Assembly: GCA_903906365.1 (NCBI GenBank)
Contig: CAIVKC010000003.1
Span: forward strand, 1 to 46,462
Source of the DNA: an uncultured Bacteroidota bacterium
Lineage (GTDB): Bacteria > Bacteroidota > Bacteroidia > Chitinophagales > Chitinophagaceae
Direction: 5' to 3'
DNA length: 46,462 nucleotides
Part shown: positions 1 to 10,503 of the stretch, one piece after another
How positions within the stretch are numbered: position 1 is the first letter of the stretch
Layout of the letters: every line of letters starts with the position of its first letter
Notes under the pieces: model-generated
Databases searched by the model: none
What the model was told of the DNA's origin: nothing
The model's input: the letters and a program-made list of their open reading frames with translations, nothing else
Program-made: the position numbers and the translations under genes

Positions 1-144
1 CATAAAGTTTAGAGAAATGGTGATTTAGGATGTACGCATATAATCAAGCCCCTAGCAGGTATTAATATACCTATTCATGAAGAAACAGTTTGGATTATTG
101 AATCCCCCTTGTCCTTTTCAAAAGGTCGAATCAAGGAGAAAAAA

Positions 145-2212
<2,068 letters not shown>

Positions 2213-2222
2213 TACTTATTTT

Positions 2223-3062
2223 ATGAATAGTAAATCAGTTATTGTTGTTATTGGTGCCGGCTCCATTGGCCAGGCCATTGCACGGAGAATCAGTGCAGGC
2301 AAACATGTATTGCTTGCTGACCTGCGGCTGGAAAATGCCACTACTGCAGCCATAATATTGCAGGATGCAGGCTTTGAAGTGAGTACCGCTGTTGTGGATG
2401 TTTCATCAAGGATATCCGTGCATGCTTTGGTGGAAACGGCTACGGCAATTGGAGGAATTACCGGGCTTATTCATGCTGCCGGAGTCTCTCCTTCGCAAGC
2501 TTCTCCATCCACTATCTTTAAGGTGGATTTGTATGGTACCGCGTTGGTACTGGAGGAATTTGGTGACGTTATTGAAAGCGGTGGTTCTGGCGTGGTGATT
2601 GCTTCGCAGTCAGGGCATCGCCTGCCGTCTTTACTGCCTGAACAGGATAAAGCGCTTGCTACTGCGCCAACGGAGGAATTGTTGTCACTTTCTTTCCTGC
2701 AGTCTGAATCCGTAGATAATTCGCTGCACGCTTATCAGTTATCCAAAAGAGGAAATTCATTACAGGTGAAAGCAGAAGCCGTACGTTGGGGTAAACGTGG
2801 CGCAAGAATTAATACCATCAGTCCGGGTATTATCATGACACCGCTTGCCCATGATGAACTGAGCGGGCCAAGGGGGGAGGGATATAGGAACATGATTCAT
2901 AAATCAGTGGCAGGCAGGGCGGGAACTCCCGATGAAGTGGGAGCGGTGGGTGCCTTGCTGATGGGAGCAGATGGGTCCTTTATAACAGGTAGCGATTTTT
3001 TAATGGATGGCGGTGTTACCTCTGCCTATTTTTATGGGGACCTTGCACCGCAAGCTAAATAA
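2223..3062 (+). CDS. Short-chain dehydrogenase/reductase (SDR)
   Basis: A 279-residue NAD(P)-dependent oxidoreductase. The dinucleotide-binding loop at residues 10-20 is VIGAGSIGQA, without the Thr of the classical TGxxxGxG form. The catalytic Ser lies in VIASQSGH and the YxxxK pair in HAYQLSKRG. The NTISPGIIMTPL segment and the C-terminal SFITGSDFLMDGG are typical SDR signatures. It starts 10 bp after the aldo/keto reductase stop, which suggests one transcript. Substrate unknown. The two redox enzymes plus the AraC regulator look like an inducible detoxification or carbonyl-metabolism module, which is inference. Confidence 0.92.
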   Translation: MNSKSVIVVIGAGSIGQAIARRISAGKHVLLADLRLENATTAAIILQDAGFEVSTAVVDVSSRISVHALVETATAIGGITGLIHAAGVSPSQASPSTIFKVDLYGTALVLEEFGDVIESGGSGVVIASQSGHRLPSLLPEQDKALATAPTEELLSLSFLQSESVDNSLHAYQLSKRGNSLQVKAEAVRWGKRGARINTISPGIIMTPLAHDELSGPRGEGYRNMIHKSVAGRAGTPDEVGAVGALLMGADGSFITGSDFLMDGGVTSAYFYGDLAPQAK

Positions 3063-4300
3063 TATCCTTGAACTGCATTTTGAATCAAGAAACGAACATG
3101 CATTGGGCTGATTTTGGTGGGTTACAATCAACAGTGAAGTGCAAATAATTATTTCTCCAATAATCAGGCTGTGATATTCACCCGTGTTGCCCACTAACGC
3201 TTATTTTGGATAAATGACATAACCGCTCAACCAGGATTTTTAAATTCGTAATTATTTCTGTTTTCATTCCTCCGTTTACGGGTTTCTTACCAGTTTTTTT
3301 AAAAGTATCTTTAAATAGCAATATTTGTTCTGGTTGTGAATACTCACTGTCAAAATAATAGCAGTCATTATTTATTGAACCGGCGAAGTGACTGAAAAGA
3401 AATGTACTTTATTTATGGAATTTGGCAGAATACATTTCTGTTAAAAGGGTTCGGCTATCTCGTTTGCATGAGATATTAATTTAGGTTCTTTCGTTTTTTT
3501 CCGGGGTGATTGCTATCGCCAATGAGACTGTAAGGCCGATATGCAAGGTGCTCCTGGTCTATAATTACTAAACTGGAATTCAGCCGCTTTTCAGAGGTCT
3601 CCCGACCATATGGAATAAATAGGCCCCGGATCCGGTAAGATAGTGAAAGACACCTGCCGGCTTTTTTTCAGCTTATTGCAGGCGCTTAACTGTCCCGGCT
3701 CCTGATGCATAACTGAAAAAACCCCCGCTGCCCTCCCATTTTGCTCGGTAATCGATCCTTAAATAGGATGGCTACTGCTTTTTCCACCAGACGCCCAAAC
3801 GCCAACATCCTCATAGCTCATTCGAATACGATAGAAACTACCTTTGCTGCACCCCAATACTATACAGTCCACTGATAGGTATCCGATTTACCCCCCTCAG
3901 GTCAACAGCCCTATTTTAGGCAGGCTTTAAGAAGATATACTTACTGACACATTGGCAATTTGACTTATATAATCTGTCTTTTTAAATCTGAGTCCGTGTA
4001 AGGAGGCAAAACGTTAAAACAAGCGGGTTCATTCTCGGGTTGATCCTCTTTAGCTGTCTGTGCTTTCTACGGTGTAAAAAACAGATCATACGGCGCCATA
4101 AATCGGTTGGCACCAATCCTTGGCTTTTTCAATCACGGTTAAACAACCATCAGCGCTTGTGGTTCCTAACTTTGGGAAGAACAATATTATAAAGGCTATT
4201 GGGGACATTCTCATTTTGCCTACGAAAATCCTCAATTAGGCAACCTCTGGCAATTGGCTTCTGCTGAATTTTGTAGTATCATCTATAAAAAATTATAATC
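3063..4300. other. Long intergenic stretch without a convincing gene
   Basis: About 1.2 kb between two dehydrogenase genes. The frames are broken by stops. On the minus strand one frame is open from 3408 to 3178 (about 77 codons, containing FDSEYSQPEQILLFKDTFKK) but has no start codon near its beginning, and I do not recognise it. A short plus-strand frame from 3767 (about 35 codons, MATAFSTRRPNANILIAH) also resembles nothing known to me. TAACTTTG at 4167-4174 resembles the Bacteroidota -7 box but has no good -33 partner. The stretch is probably eroded coding sequence. Confidence 0.5.
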
Positions 4301-5155
4301 ATGATGCATCAAAATGAAAACACAAGGGCAAATAAAGTTTGGTTTATTACAGGTACTTCCCGGGGGTTTGGACGCATTTGGGCCGAAGCGGCCCTCAAAC
4401 GGGGCGACAAGGTAGCAGCTACCGCCCGTTCGTTGAAAAGTATCTCCGATTTGAACGAAAAGTATGGTGGTAACGTGCTGACTTTGGAACTCGATGTGAC
4501 TAATCCAGAACAAGTAAAATCCGCAGTGGCAAAAGCGCACGCTCATTTTGGAAGGCTTGATATTGTCCTTAACAATGCCGGGTATTCTCTGATCGGTACA
4601 ATAGAGGAAGCCAGCGCTGATGAGGTGCGGGCAATTTATGAGACTAATATTTTTGGTGCGCTTGCTGTAATCCAGTCGGCGTTGCCGTTGCTGCGCAAAC
4701 AGGGGGGAGGCCACATTATTGGTACCTCCAGTAACCTTGGTCATATAACCTTACCGGTGATAGGCTATTACTGTTCTTCGAAATGGGCCTTCGAGGCCCT
4801 CCATGAAAGCCTTGCCGCAGAAATTAAAGCTTTTGGCATCAAAGTGACTATCCTGGAGCCGGGTGCTTATGCAACCGAATTCGGTAGCCCGCAGTCTTTA
4901 AAATTTGCAGCTGGCCTTGATGTTTATTCGGATCTTAAAGCTCACTTTGCAGAAGGTTTAAAAAAAATCGAAAGAGGCGATCCCGAAGCTACACCTCAGG
5001 CTCTTTTTCAGATTGTTGATACTGAAAATCCACCGCTTCGATTCAATCTGGGTAGTCACAATTTGACAGGTATTCGCGATGCCTACGCCCAACGCCTGGA
5101 AACATGGGAGGCGTGGGATTACCTGTCCAGATCAGCGCAAGGGAATCTCAAGTAA
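4301..5155 (+). CDS. Short-chain dehydrogenase/reductase (classical SDR)
   Basis: A 284-residue oxidoreductase. It has a textbook TGTSRGFG cofactor loop near residues 18-25, NNAG (LNNAGYSLIG), the catalytic Ser in IIGTSSNLG, and YxxxK as YCSSK. The PGAYATEF segment follows, as usual. ATG codons at 4301 and 4304 are both possible starts. An AT-rich segment lacking a Shine-Dalgarno site precedes it, as is common in Bacteroidota. It resembles SDR proteins often annotated only as SDR family NAD(P)-dependent oxidoreductase. The AraC regulator downstream, a paralogue of the one at 145-1041, is a likely partner. Substrate unknown. Confidence 0.92.
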   Translation: MMHQNENTRANKVWFITGTSRGFGRIWAEAALKRGDKVAATARSLKSISDLNEKYGGNVLTLELDVTNPEQVKSAVAKAHAHFGRLDIVLNNAGYSLIGTIEEASADEVRAIYETNIFGALAVIQSALPLLRKQGGGHIIGTSSNLGHITLPVIGYYCSSKWAFEALHESLAAEIKAFGIKVTILEPGAYATEFGSPQSLKFAAGLDVYSDLKAHFAEGLKKIERGDPEATPQALFQIVDTENPPLRFNLGSHNLTGIRDAYAQRLETWEAWDYLSRSAQGNLK

Positions 5156-5175
5156 TTTATTGGTAAAAAAATGCG

Positions 5176-5210
5176 TGATAGCCGGTAAGTTTAAACCCTA
5201 TCGGCTATCA
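5176..5210 (+). terminator. Hairpin between SDR and AraC genes
   Basis: Nine-bp inverted repeat TGATAGCCG / CGGCTATCA with a 17-nt loop, 21 bp after the dehydrogenase stop and 20 bp before the AraC start. There is no strong T-run after it, so it may be a weak terminator or an operator for the AraC protein. Confidence 0.35.
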
Positions 5211-5229
5211 TTGTAGTAAATTATAAAAT

Positions 5230-6153
5230 ATGAAAAGGGAAAAAAATATACCTATTAAATTTAATTCTTTGTCAGATGCACATCGGGCATTTGGATTACC
5301 TAGGCCACTACATCCTCTTATCAGCCTGATCAATAGTGCAAAAATTCATGCTGAAATTACCAGACCTCAGCAGGCTCATGTGCTTAACTTTTATAAAATC
5401 TCGTATAAACCTAAACTCAGCGGAAAATTAAGGTATGGGCAGGATTATTACGATTTTGACGAAGGCGGCTTATTGTTCGCTGCGCCTAATCAAATAATCG
5501 GCAATAATAACCAGGACGAAAACCGGGAATGTTCCTTATTTACTTTACTCGTTCACCCGGATTTTTTGTGGAACTACCCTTTGGCCAAAAAGATTAAACA
5601 GTATGATTTTTTTTCCTATTCGGCCAATGAAGCTTTACATCTGTCAGAGGCTGAAAAAGAAAAAATTATTTCTCTTTTTACATTGATGGAGGAAGAACTT
5701 AACTGCAGGATAGATGATTTTAGCCAGGATATTATGATATCCCAGATCGAGTTATTATTGAATTATGCCAGTCTTTTTTACAGGCGTCAATTCATTACCC
5801 GCAAAGCAGAGAGCAGTGACTTATTACTTAAACTGGAAGAAATACTGGAAGAATTCTTCAACAATGAAAAAACATTAAGCCAGGGTATACCGACAGTTCA
5901 ATACCTTTCAGAAAATCTTAATATATCACCCGGTTATTTAAGTGATATGCTTCGCTCCCTGACAGGGCAAAATGCACAGCAACATATACACCAGAAGTTG
6001 ATAGAAAAAGCCAAGGAAACATTATCCACCACTAGTTTATCTGTAAGCGAAGTTGCTTACAGGTTAGGTTTTGAACATCCGCAATCGTTCAGTAAGCTAT
6101 TCAAAATTAAAACCAATGTTTCACCTGTTGAATTCAGAAGATCATTTAATTGA
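5230..6153 (+). CDS. AraC-family transcriptional regulator
   Basis: A 307-residue regulator with a sensing N-terminal half and a C-terminal AraC double helix-turn-helix: LSENLNISPGYLSDMLRS, then SVSEVAYRLGFEHPQSFSKLFK, closing with NVSPVEFRR. It lines up along its length with the regulator at 145-1041, sharing YG--YYD--EG, FFSY-ANEALHLSE and YRRQFITR, so the two are paralogues. It follows the dehydrogenase at 4301 in the same direction, 74 bp apart with a hairpin between, and that gene is a likely target. The start ATG at 5230 is preceded by AT-rich sequence. Inducer unknown. Confidence 0.9.
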   Translation: MKREKNIPIKFNSLSDAHRAFGLPRPLHPLISLINSAKIHAEITRPQQAHVLNFYKISYKPKLSGKLRYGQDYYDFDEGGLLFAAPNQIIGNNNQDENRECSLFTLLVHPDFLWNYPLAKKIKQYDFFSYSANEALHLSEAEKEKIISLFTLMEEELNCRIDDFSQDIMISQIELLLNYASLFYRRQFITRKAESSDLLLKLEEILEEFFNNEKTLSQGIPTVQYLSENLNISPGYLSDMLRSLTGQNAQQHIHQKLIEKAKETLSTTSLSVSEVAYRLGFEHPQSFSKLFKIKTNVSPVEFRRSFN

Positions 6154-6289
6154 GAATCTACAAGGGTGGCATTATTATTAAAAAGCCATTACGTAATCTC
6201 GATTCATGCCAATTTTAATATGGTAGATGAGGCCTTGGTGCAATCACATAGTTACAAATCTATTTCCATAAGCTTTCGCCCTTAGCAAA

Positions 6290-6600
6290 AGATATAAAAT
6301 TGATTAGCATTTGGCTTTTGGAAAATGTTTTGTATTGATTTTGGGGGAAATTTTGCAAAGGCAGATAATTGAAGAATATATACGGATTACCTGCCATATT
6401 TTTCAGGGGATTGCTTCATCCGGATTTGTTTCTGGGTAATAGCAGCCAGCATAACTACAGATCATTCATTCCATATTGGAGCTTTTTGTGCCTTCCCTGA
6501 TCACCCTTTAAACGATTGAAGTTTTAGATGCTGTTTGATCCATTTAAAGAAGGGTTCAGTTTTCTATCTATACTTTTAGAGGTGTATACTGTGTGGCTTA
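6290..6600 (-). pseudogene. Decayed IS4-type transposase C-terminal fragment
   Basis: On the minus strand a single frame reads FFKWIKQHLKLQSFKG, a stop, SGKAQKAPIWNE, a stop, then SVVMLAAITQKQIRM and, after a further stop, YILQLSAFAKFPPKSIQNIF. This follows the C-terminus of IS4/IS1182-like DDE transposases (FFKWIKQHLKIK-F-GTSENAVKTQIWIA---LLVAI--K), in which the Glu of the DDE triad lies just upstream of this motif. Three in-frame stops and no recognisable N-terminal part or terminal repeats show it is a relic. Its exact borders are uncertain. Confidence 0.6.
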
Positions 6601-7060
6601 GGACTTAACAAACCGGATGGGGCCTGGAAGAGGGGCGCCTTCCAAGTCCGATGCCTTGGAGAATGTTTTTAGCAGGGTGACCGAACGTGTAAGGATAGCT
6701 CCCGTCAGGAAACATGACCGTAATTTCCTCTCTCACCTGAAACTGCCCGGGTAAGCTCTAAGGACTTTTACAAGGCTTAATACGCATACCAACAGATTGC
6801 CAAATGAACCAGAAGGGGGGCGAAATTAGTGAACCCGATGATGGACAAAGCCCTTGTATCATGTTACCAAAGGGATGGGATATAGGACCAGGCGGCTACA
6901 AAGTTCAGGGGCTGGAAACAGGATAAATTCAGGAAAACCGATTAATCTGATGTAGGGCCGTTTGAATAGGCCGGTTTAACGCTTGAAATGTAATAATTAC
7001 ATTATCAATAAGTTGTATTAATCCTTTTCATGTGAACCGCCTATTCAATTCCGGGTTCTT
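6600..7060 (+). other. Possible group II intron fossil (RNA-like, no ORF)
   Basis: This stretch has no usable frame. It does carry strings that I associate with the region around the ORF of bacterial group II introns: a GTGTAAGG segment (6688), GTAAGCTCTAAGGAC (6751), CCAACAGATTGCC (6789), AAAGGGATGGGATA (6869), GGGCTGGAAACAGGA (6909), and, toward the end, GTGAACCGCC (7032), which resembles the sequence before domain V. No reverse transcriptase frame and no intact domain V hairpin are seen, so it would be a collapsed copy. This is pattern recognition from memory and needs a covariance-model search. Confidence 0.33.
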
Positions 7061-7120
7061 ACTTAATGGGTTTTTCGTTTATTTTTTAACAATATACTTC
7101 CCTGATTGTTATGGGACAGC

Positions 7121-8605
7121 ATGGCAAATGCTGTAACCATTATATTTCCGCATCAGTTATTTCAAAATCATCCGGCATTGGAGACAGGCCGCATGGTTTA
7201 CCTCATCGAAGAGTGGCTGTTTTTTCGACAGTATAAATTTCATCGCCAAAAATTGATATTACACCGGGCCAGCATGAAGTTTTATGAAAATTGGTTACAA
7301 CAGAATGGATTCACCGTTCATTATATTGACACAGGTACGAAAGAAAATGATGCCAGGGTATTGGTCGCCGCGCTTGCCAAACAACATATTACCGATATTC
7401 ATATGGCTTCGGTGGCTGATCGCTGGGCAGATATCCGAATGAAAGAGTCCTGTGTCAATAATGGAATTAAACTTCATATTTACGACAACCCAAATTTTAC
7501 AATTAGCAAACAGGACGGAGATGGGTATTTTCAGAAAAGTAAAGGGTATTTTCAAACAGATTTTTATATCTGGCATAGAAAGCATCGGAATATGTTGTTG
7601 GAAAAGGACGGAAAGCCAACGGGAGGGAAGTGGACTTATGATGCAGATAACAGGCGCAGGTTACCTAAGAATGAAAAATTACCTGTATTGGAACTACCTA
7701 AATCAAACGAGTATATAGAGGAAGCTATAGGGTATGTGGCACATCATTTTTCCGGAAATTACGGGTCCCTGCATGGCCCTTATCTATTTGGAGTAACATT
7801 TTCAGATGCACAACAATGGCTGGAGGGCTTTTTGGAGAAGAGGTTTGAGAAATTTGGCATATACGAAGATGCTATAATCGACAGAGAAAAGGTTTTATAT
7901 CATTCGGTGCTGTCGCCCATGCTCAATATCGGTCTGCTCAGTCCCCAGCAGATTATGGATGAGGCCTTTGCAGCAGAAAGGAAATATAGTATCCCTTTAA
8001 ATTCCATGGAAGGCTTTTTACGTCAAATAATGGGTTGGCGGGAATTCATCCATTTGGTATATGAGCGGGAAGGCGGCAAACAACGTACTGCCAATTTTTG
8101 GAAATTTAGTCGAAAGATTCCACCCTCTTTTTGGGCCGGACATACGGGTATTCCACCCGTAGACATCACAATTAAAAAGATTCTTCAAACCGGATATTGC
8201 CACCATATTGAAAGGCTCATGGTTCTGGGAAATTTTATGCTCCTGTGTGAGTTTGATCCGGATGAAGTGTACCGGTGGTTTATGGAGATGTTTATTGATG
8301 CCTACGATTGGGTAATGGTACCCAATATATATGGTATGTCTCAATTTTCGGATGGTGGACTAATGACAACAAAACCATATATAAGTGGAAGCAACTATCT
8401 GATGAAGATGAGTAATTATGAGAAGGGCGATTGGCAGCAGGTATGGGATGGTTTATTCTGGCGATTTATGCATACTCACCGTGATTTCTTTGTAAAAAAC
8501 CCGCGTCTAGCTATGCTGGTTAATACCATGGATAAAATGCCGGCTGAAAAGTTGCTGGCTCACTTAAACCATGCTGAGCAGTTTTTAAATGGGATGGATA
8601 AATAA
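7121..8605 (+). CDS. Cryptochrome/photolyase-related protein (DPRP/PF04244 family)
   Basis: A 494-residue flavoprotein of the prokaryotic photolyase-related group (PhrB/CryB relatives and plant photolyase-like proteins). The N-terminal alpha/beta domain starts with ITIIFPHQLF-like sequence. The C-terminal FAD domain holds FLRQIMGWREFIHL, HHIERLMVLGNFMLL, DAYDWVMVPNIYGMSQFSDGG and TKPYISGSNYL. The [4Fe-4S]-binding members carry a Cys cluster right after the NY--MS-Y motif. Here that stretch is MSNYEKGDWQQVWDG, with no Cys, so a cluster is unlikely. The frame opens at a TTG at 7106, but the ATG at 7121 fits the family start. Its neighbours are a DUF2256 protein and a second photolyase domain. 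Probable role: light-dependent DNA repair or blue-light sensing. Confidence 0.9.
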   Translation: MANAVTIIFPHQLFQNHPALETGRMVYLIEEWLFFRQYKFHRQKLILHRASMKFYENWLQQNGFTVHYIDTGTKENDARVLVAALAKQHITDIHMASVADRWADIRMKESCVNNGIKLHIYDNPNFTISKQDGDGYFQKSKGYFQTDFYIWHRKHRNMLLEKDGKPTGGKWTYDADNRRRLPKNEKLPVLELPKSNEYIEEAIGYVAHHFSGNYGSLHGPYLFGVTFSDAQQWLEGFLEKRFEKFGIYEDAIIDREKVLYHSVLSPMLNIGLLSPQQIMDEAFAAERKYSIPLNSMEGFLRQIMGWREFIHLVYEREGGKQRTANFWKFSRKIPPSFWAGHTGIPPVDITIKKILQTGYCHHIERLMVLGNFMLLCEFDPDEVYRWFMEMFIDAYDWVMVPNIYGMSQFSDGGLMTTKPYISGSNYLMKMSNYEKGDWQQVWDGLFWRFMHTHRDFFVKNPRLAMLVNTMDKMPAEKLLAHLNHAEQFLNGMDK

Positions 8606-8613
8606 TCGGGGAG

Positions 8614-8751
8614 ATGAAAAAAGTTAAAAAAGGAGAGTTGCCTTCTAAGATTTGTCTGACCTGCAACAGACCATTTACCTGGCGAAAAAAGTGGAGTAAA
8701 GTATGGAATGAAGTTAAATACTGTAGTGATGCGTGCCGGAAAAAACGATAG
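8614..8751 (+). CDS. DUF2256 zinc-ribbon-like mini-protein
   Basis: A 45-residue protein beginning MKKVKKGELPSKICLTCNRP. It has a CxxC pair (CLTC) followed by FTWRKKW and a closing YCSDACRKKR, giving four Cys that fit a small zinc site. This is the DUF2256 pattern, a family commonly encoded next to cryptochrome/photolyase genes. It starts 8 bp after the photolyase stop, so it is probably cotranscribed and translated with it. Function is unknown. A nucleic-acid-binding or accessory role for the photolyase is inference from position and the basic, Cys-rich composition. Confidence 0.88.
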   Translation: MKKVKKGELPSKICLTCNRPFTWRKKWSKVWNEVKYCSDACRKKR

Positions 8752-8897
8752 AATAAAAAAGTGGGCTGGGAAAACATTTCAGGCTGACACCTTACCAGGG
8801 ACCTTTCAAATTATACCCCTATTTTCAAAGTAATGTCTGGCCATAGGCCGGCGATTAACAGAAAGACTTTCTATACAGAATTTAAAGATTACCCCCA

Positions 8898-9947
8898 ATG
8901 GATTTTACTACTGACTATGATTTAATAATGCAAAGGGTTCGGCTTATTAATCCGCTTGAGTATGCCCAGACCAGAAATTATCTTCATGGTGCGGTTACCT
9001 ATTTGTCTCCCTATATTTCCAGGGGTATTATAAGTGGCCGGCAGGTTCAGTCTGAAATGCTGGTTCGAGGCTACAAATACCAGGAGATTGAAAAATTACT
9101 GCAGGAACTGGCCTGGCGGGAATATTATCAAAGGGTATGGCAATTTAAAGGTGATTTGATATGGGAAGATTTGAAGCAACCCCAGCCAGAGGTATTGCAT
9201 ACTAAAATGGTTTCCGCTATAGCAGATGCAAAAACCGGTATTTCTGCCATCGACAAGGGCATAGAGGATTTGTATGCAACAGGTTATATGCATAATCACC
9301 TGAGAATGTATGTGGCTTCCATTGTTTGCAATATCGCTAAAGCGCATTGGCTCCAGCCCGCCAAATGGCTATACTACCATTTATTGGATGGTGATTTAGC
9401 GAGTAATAACTGCAGCTGGCAGTGGGTGGCCGGCGCTTTTTCTTCCAGGAAATATTACTGTAATCAGGACAATATCAATCGGTATACTCATAGTAATCTG
9501 CGTAATACCTTTTTAGATAAGCCATACGATGTATTACCCGGAATGGCTATGCCGGCTGTTTTGGAATCCAGGGTCGTTTTAGATCTGCAAACTGTACTCC
9601 CCGTTACACCCTTACCGGATATAGATGTATCAAAGAAAACATTAATTTATAATGGATACAACCTGGATCCGCTTTGGAGAAGGAGTGAAGACGTGAACCG
9701 GATTTTATTATTGGAACCCTCCCATTTCAATAAATACCCTGTTTCAAATGCTGTGATAGATTTTATTGTAAGCCTTGCCAGGAACATCGATGGGATTCAG
9801 ATTTATAGCGGCGAGATGGATACGCTTCTGTCATTATATGAAAACAGCCCGTTTTCCACCGGAGAAGCTTTTATTGCTAAGGGGATCCGGCATTTCGGCA
9901 TTATCCTGGCATTAAGGATAGTCGGGATTGGATCTATCCCCAGGTAA
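8898..9947 (+). CDS. Photolyase FAD-binding domain protein, frameshifted near the C-terminus
   Basis: The frame encodes 349 residues of the photolyase FAD-binding fold without the usual N-terminal antenna domain. Visible motifs are NYLHGAVTYLSPYISRG, LAWREYYQRVW, GYMHNHLRMYVAS, LLDGDLASNNCSWQWVAG and QDNINRY. Relatives of this short type end in RHY-G--D-RDW-FP-V-GYYPSFF-YWKKCE. Here that tail lies in another frame from about 9884 to 10015 (RHYPGIKDSRDW, then YYPSFFNYWKRCE). Adding one G to the GGGG run at 9881-9884 restores the fusion. The present frame therefore ends with about 20 wrong residues. It is either a recent frameshift or a base-calling error. If real, the C-terminal helix of the FAD domain is lost. 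Confidence 0.88.
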   Translation: MDFTTDYDLIMQRVRLINPLEYAQTRNYLHGAVTYLSPYISRGIISGRQVQSEMLVRGYKYQEIEKLLQELAWREYYQRVWQFKGDLIWEDLKQPQPEVLHTKMVSAIADAKTGISAIDKGIEDLYATGYMHNHLRMYVASIVCNIAKAHWLQPAKWLYYHLLDGDLASNNCSWQWVAGAFSSRKYYCNQDNINRYTHSNLRNTFLDKPYDVLPGMAMPAVLESRVVLDLQTVLPVTPLPDIDVSKKTLIYNGYNLDPLWRRSEDVNRILLLEPSHFNKYPVSNAVIDFIVSLARNIDGIQIYSGEMDTLLSLYENSPFSTGEAFIAKGIRHFGIILALRIVGIGSIPR

Positions 9948-10015
9948 ATGGGTATTATCCTTCCTTTTTTAATTATTGGAAGCGCTGTGAAGTACAGCTC
10001 AAATCCATCATGTAA
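9882..10015 (+). pseudogene. Out-of-frame C-terminal tail of the photolyase FAD domain
   Basis: Read in the frame starting at 9884, this segment encodes DPAFRHYPGIKDSRDWIYPQ and continues through GYYPSFFNYWKRCE to a stop at 10013-10015. This is the conserved end of the short FAD-domain photolyase family. It is the missing part of the gene starting at 8898, displaced by a single-base indel at a G homopolymer. Confidence 0.75.
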
Positions 10016-10163
10016 GCCGGGTTAAGCTATCATAGCTGTGAGTGGCCCTAGGCTTGGGCATTATAGGTTCTAATACAATGGCATTTGGTTTGACTAAACA
10101 CCGTTTATTATTTTACAAAAGTTTGGTCCAAATTATGGCAAATCTTTATAGGTATTCTGCAAG

Positions 10164-10220
10164 GCAGGAATAGCCCTTTGTAATCCCTGGAGGAAAGCGT
10201 CCGACGCTTTCCATTCCTGC
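10164..10220. repeat. Nested inverted repeats (cruciform-like)
   Basis: Outer arms GCAGGAAT (10164-10171) and ATTCCTGC (10213-10220) enclose a near-perfect palindrome, GGAAAGCGTC / GACGCTTTCC (10192-10212), with a single C at its centre. The element sits 2 bp past the stop of the desaturase relic and 149 bp after the photolyase tail. It could be a terminator-like structure or a small repeated element. There is no T-run. Confidence 0.55.
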
Positions 10221-10222
10221 AT

Positions 10223-10503
10223 TTAAGAAACATTGGCAACAGGAGACCAGCCCAATTCTTTCAGGCGGTGCGCATGAGCATGAACTGCCCCGCGAAACCG
10301 GGTTTTAAATGATGGGTACATCCCAATTCTTTGGCAGTCTTTTCAACAGGGGGAGCAATCTTCCGGTAGTGAATATGACAGATATTGGGAAAGAGGTGAA
10401 GTTCCATCTGGAAATTCAGTCCTCCCACATAATAATGTAGGAATAGGGTATTTCTTGCAAAGTCCGAATTGGTCCGGGTTTTCAAATTCCTTTCAGCCGG
10501 CAA
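10223..10503 (-). pseudogene. Fatty-acid desaturase C-terminal remnant
   Basis: The minus-strand frame reads RTNSDFARNTLFLHYYVGG and then LNFQMELHLFPNICHIHYRK, the C-terminal region of membrane acyl-CoA/acyl-lipid desaturases (PF00487). In this family the third histidine box is QxEHHLFP. Here it is QMELHLFP, so an iron-ligand His has become Leu through a one-base change. The TGA at 10261-10263 ends this frame early. The family-like tail (AVHAHAHRLKELG) continues in a shifted frame to a stop at 10223-10225. The N-terminal three quarters are absent, because the frame runs into the end of the sigma factor gene. Altogether this is a dead fragment. Confidence 0.8.

Noticed and set aside
4283-4744. 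153-codon minus-strand frame
   Set aside because: It is the reverse of the SDR gene at 4301, which has clear SDR motifs.
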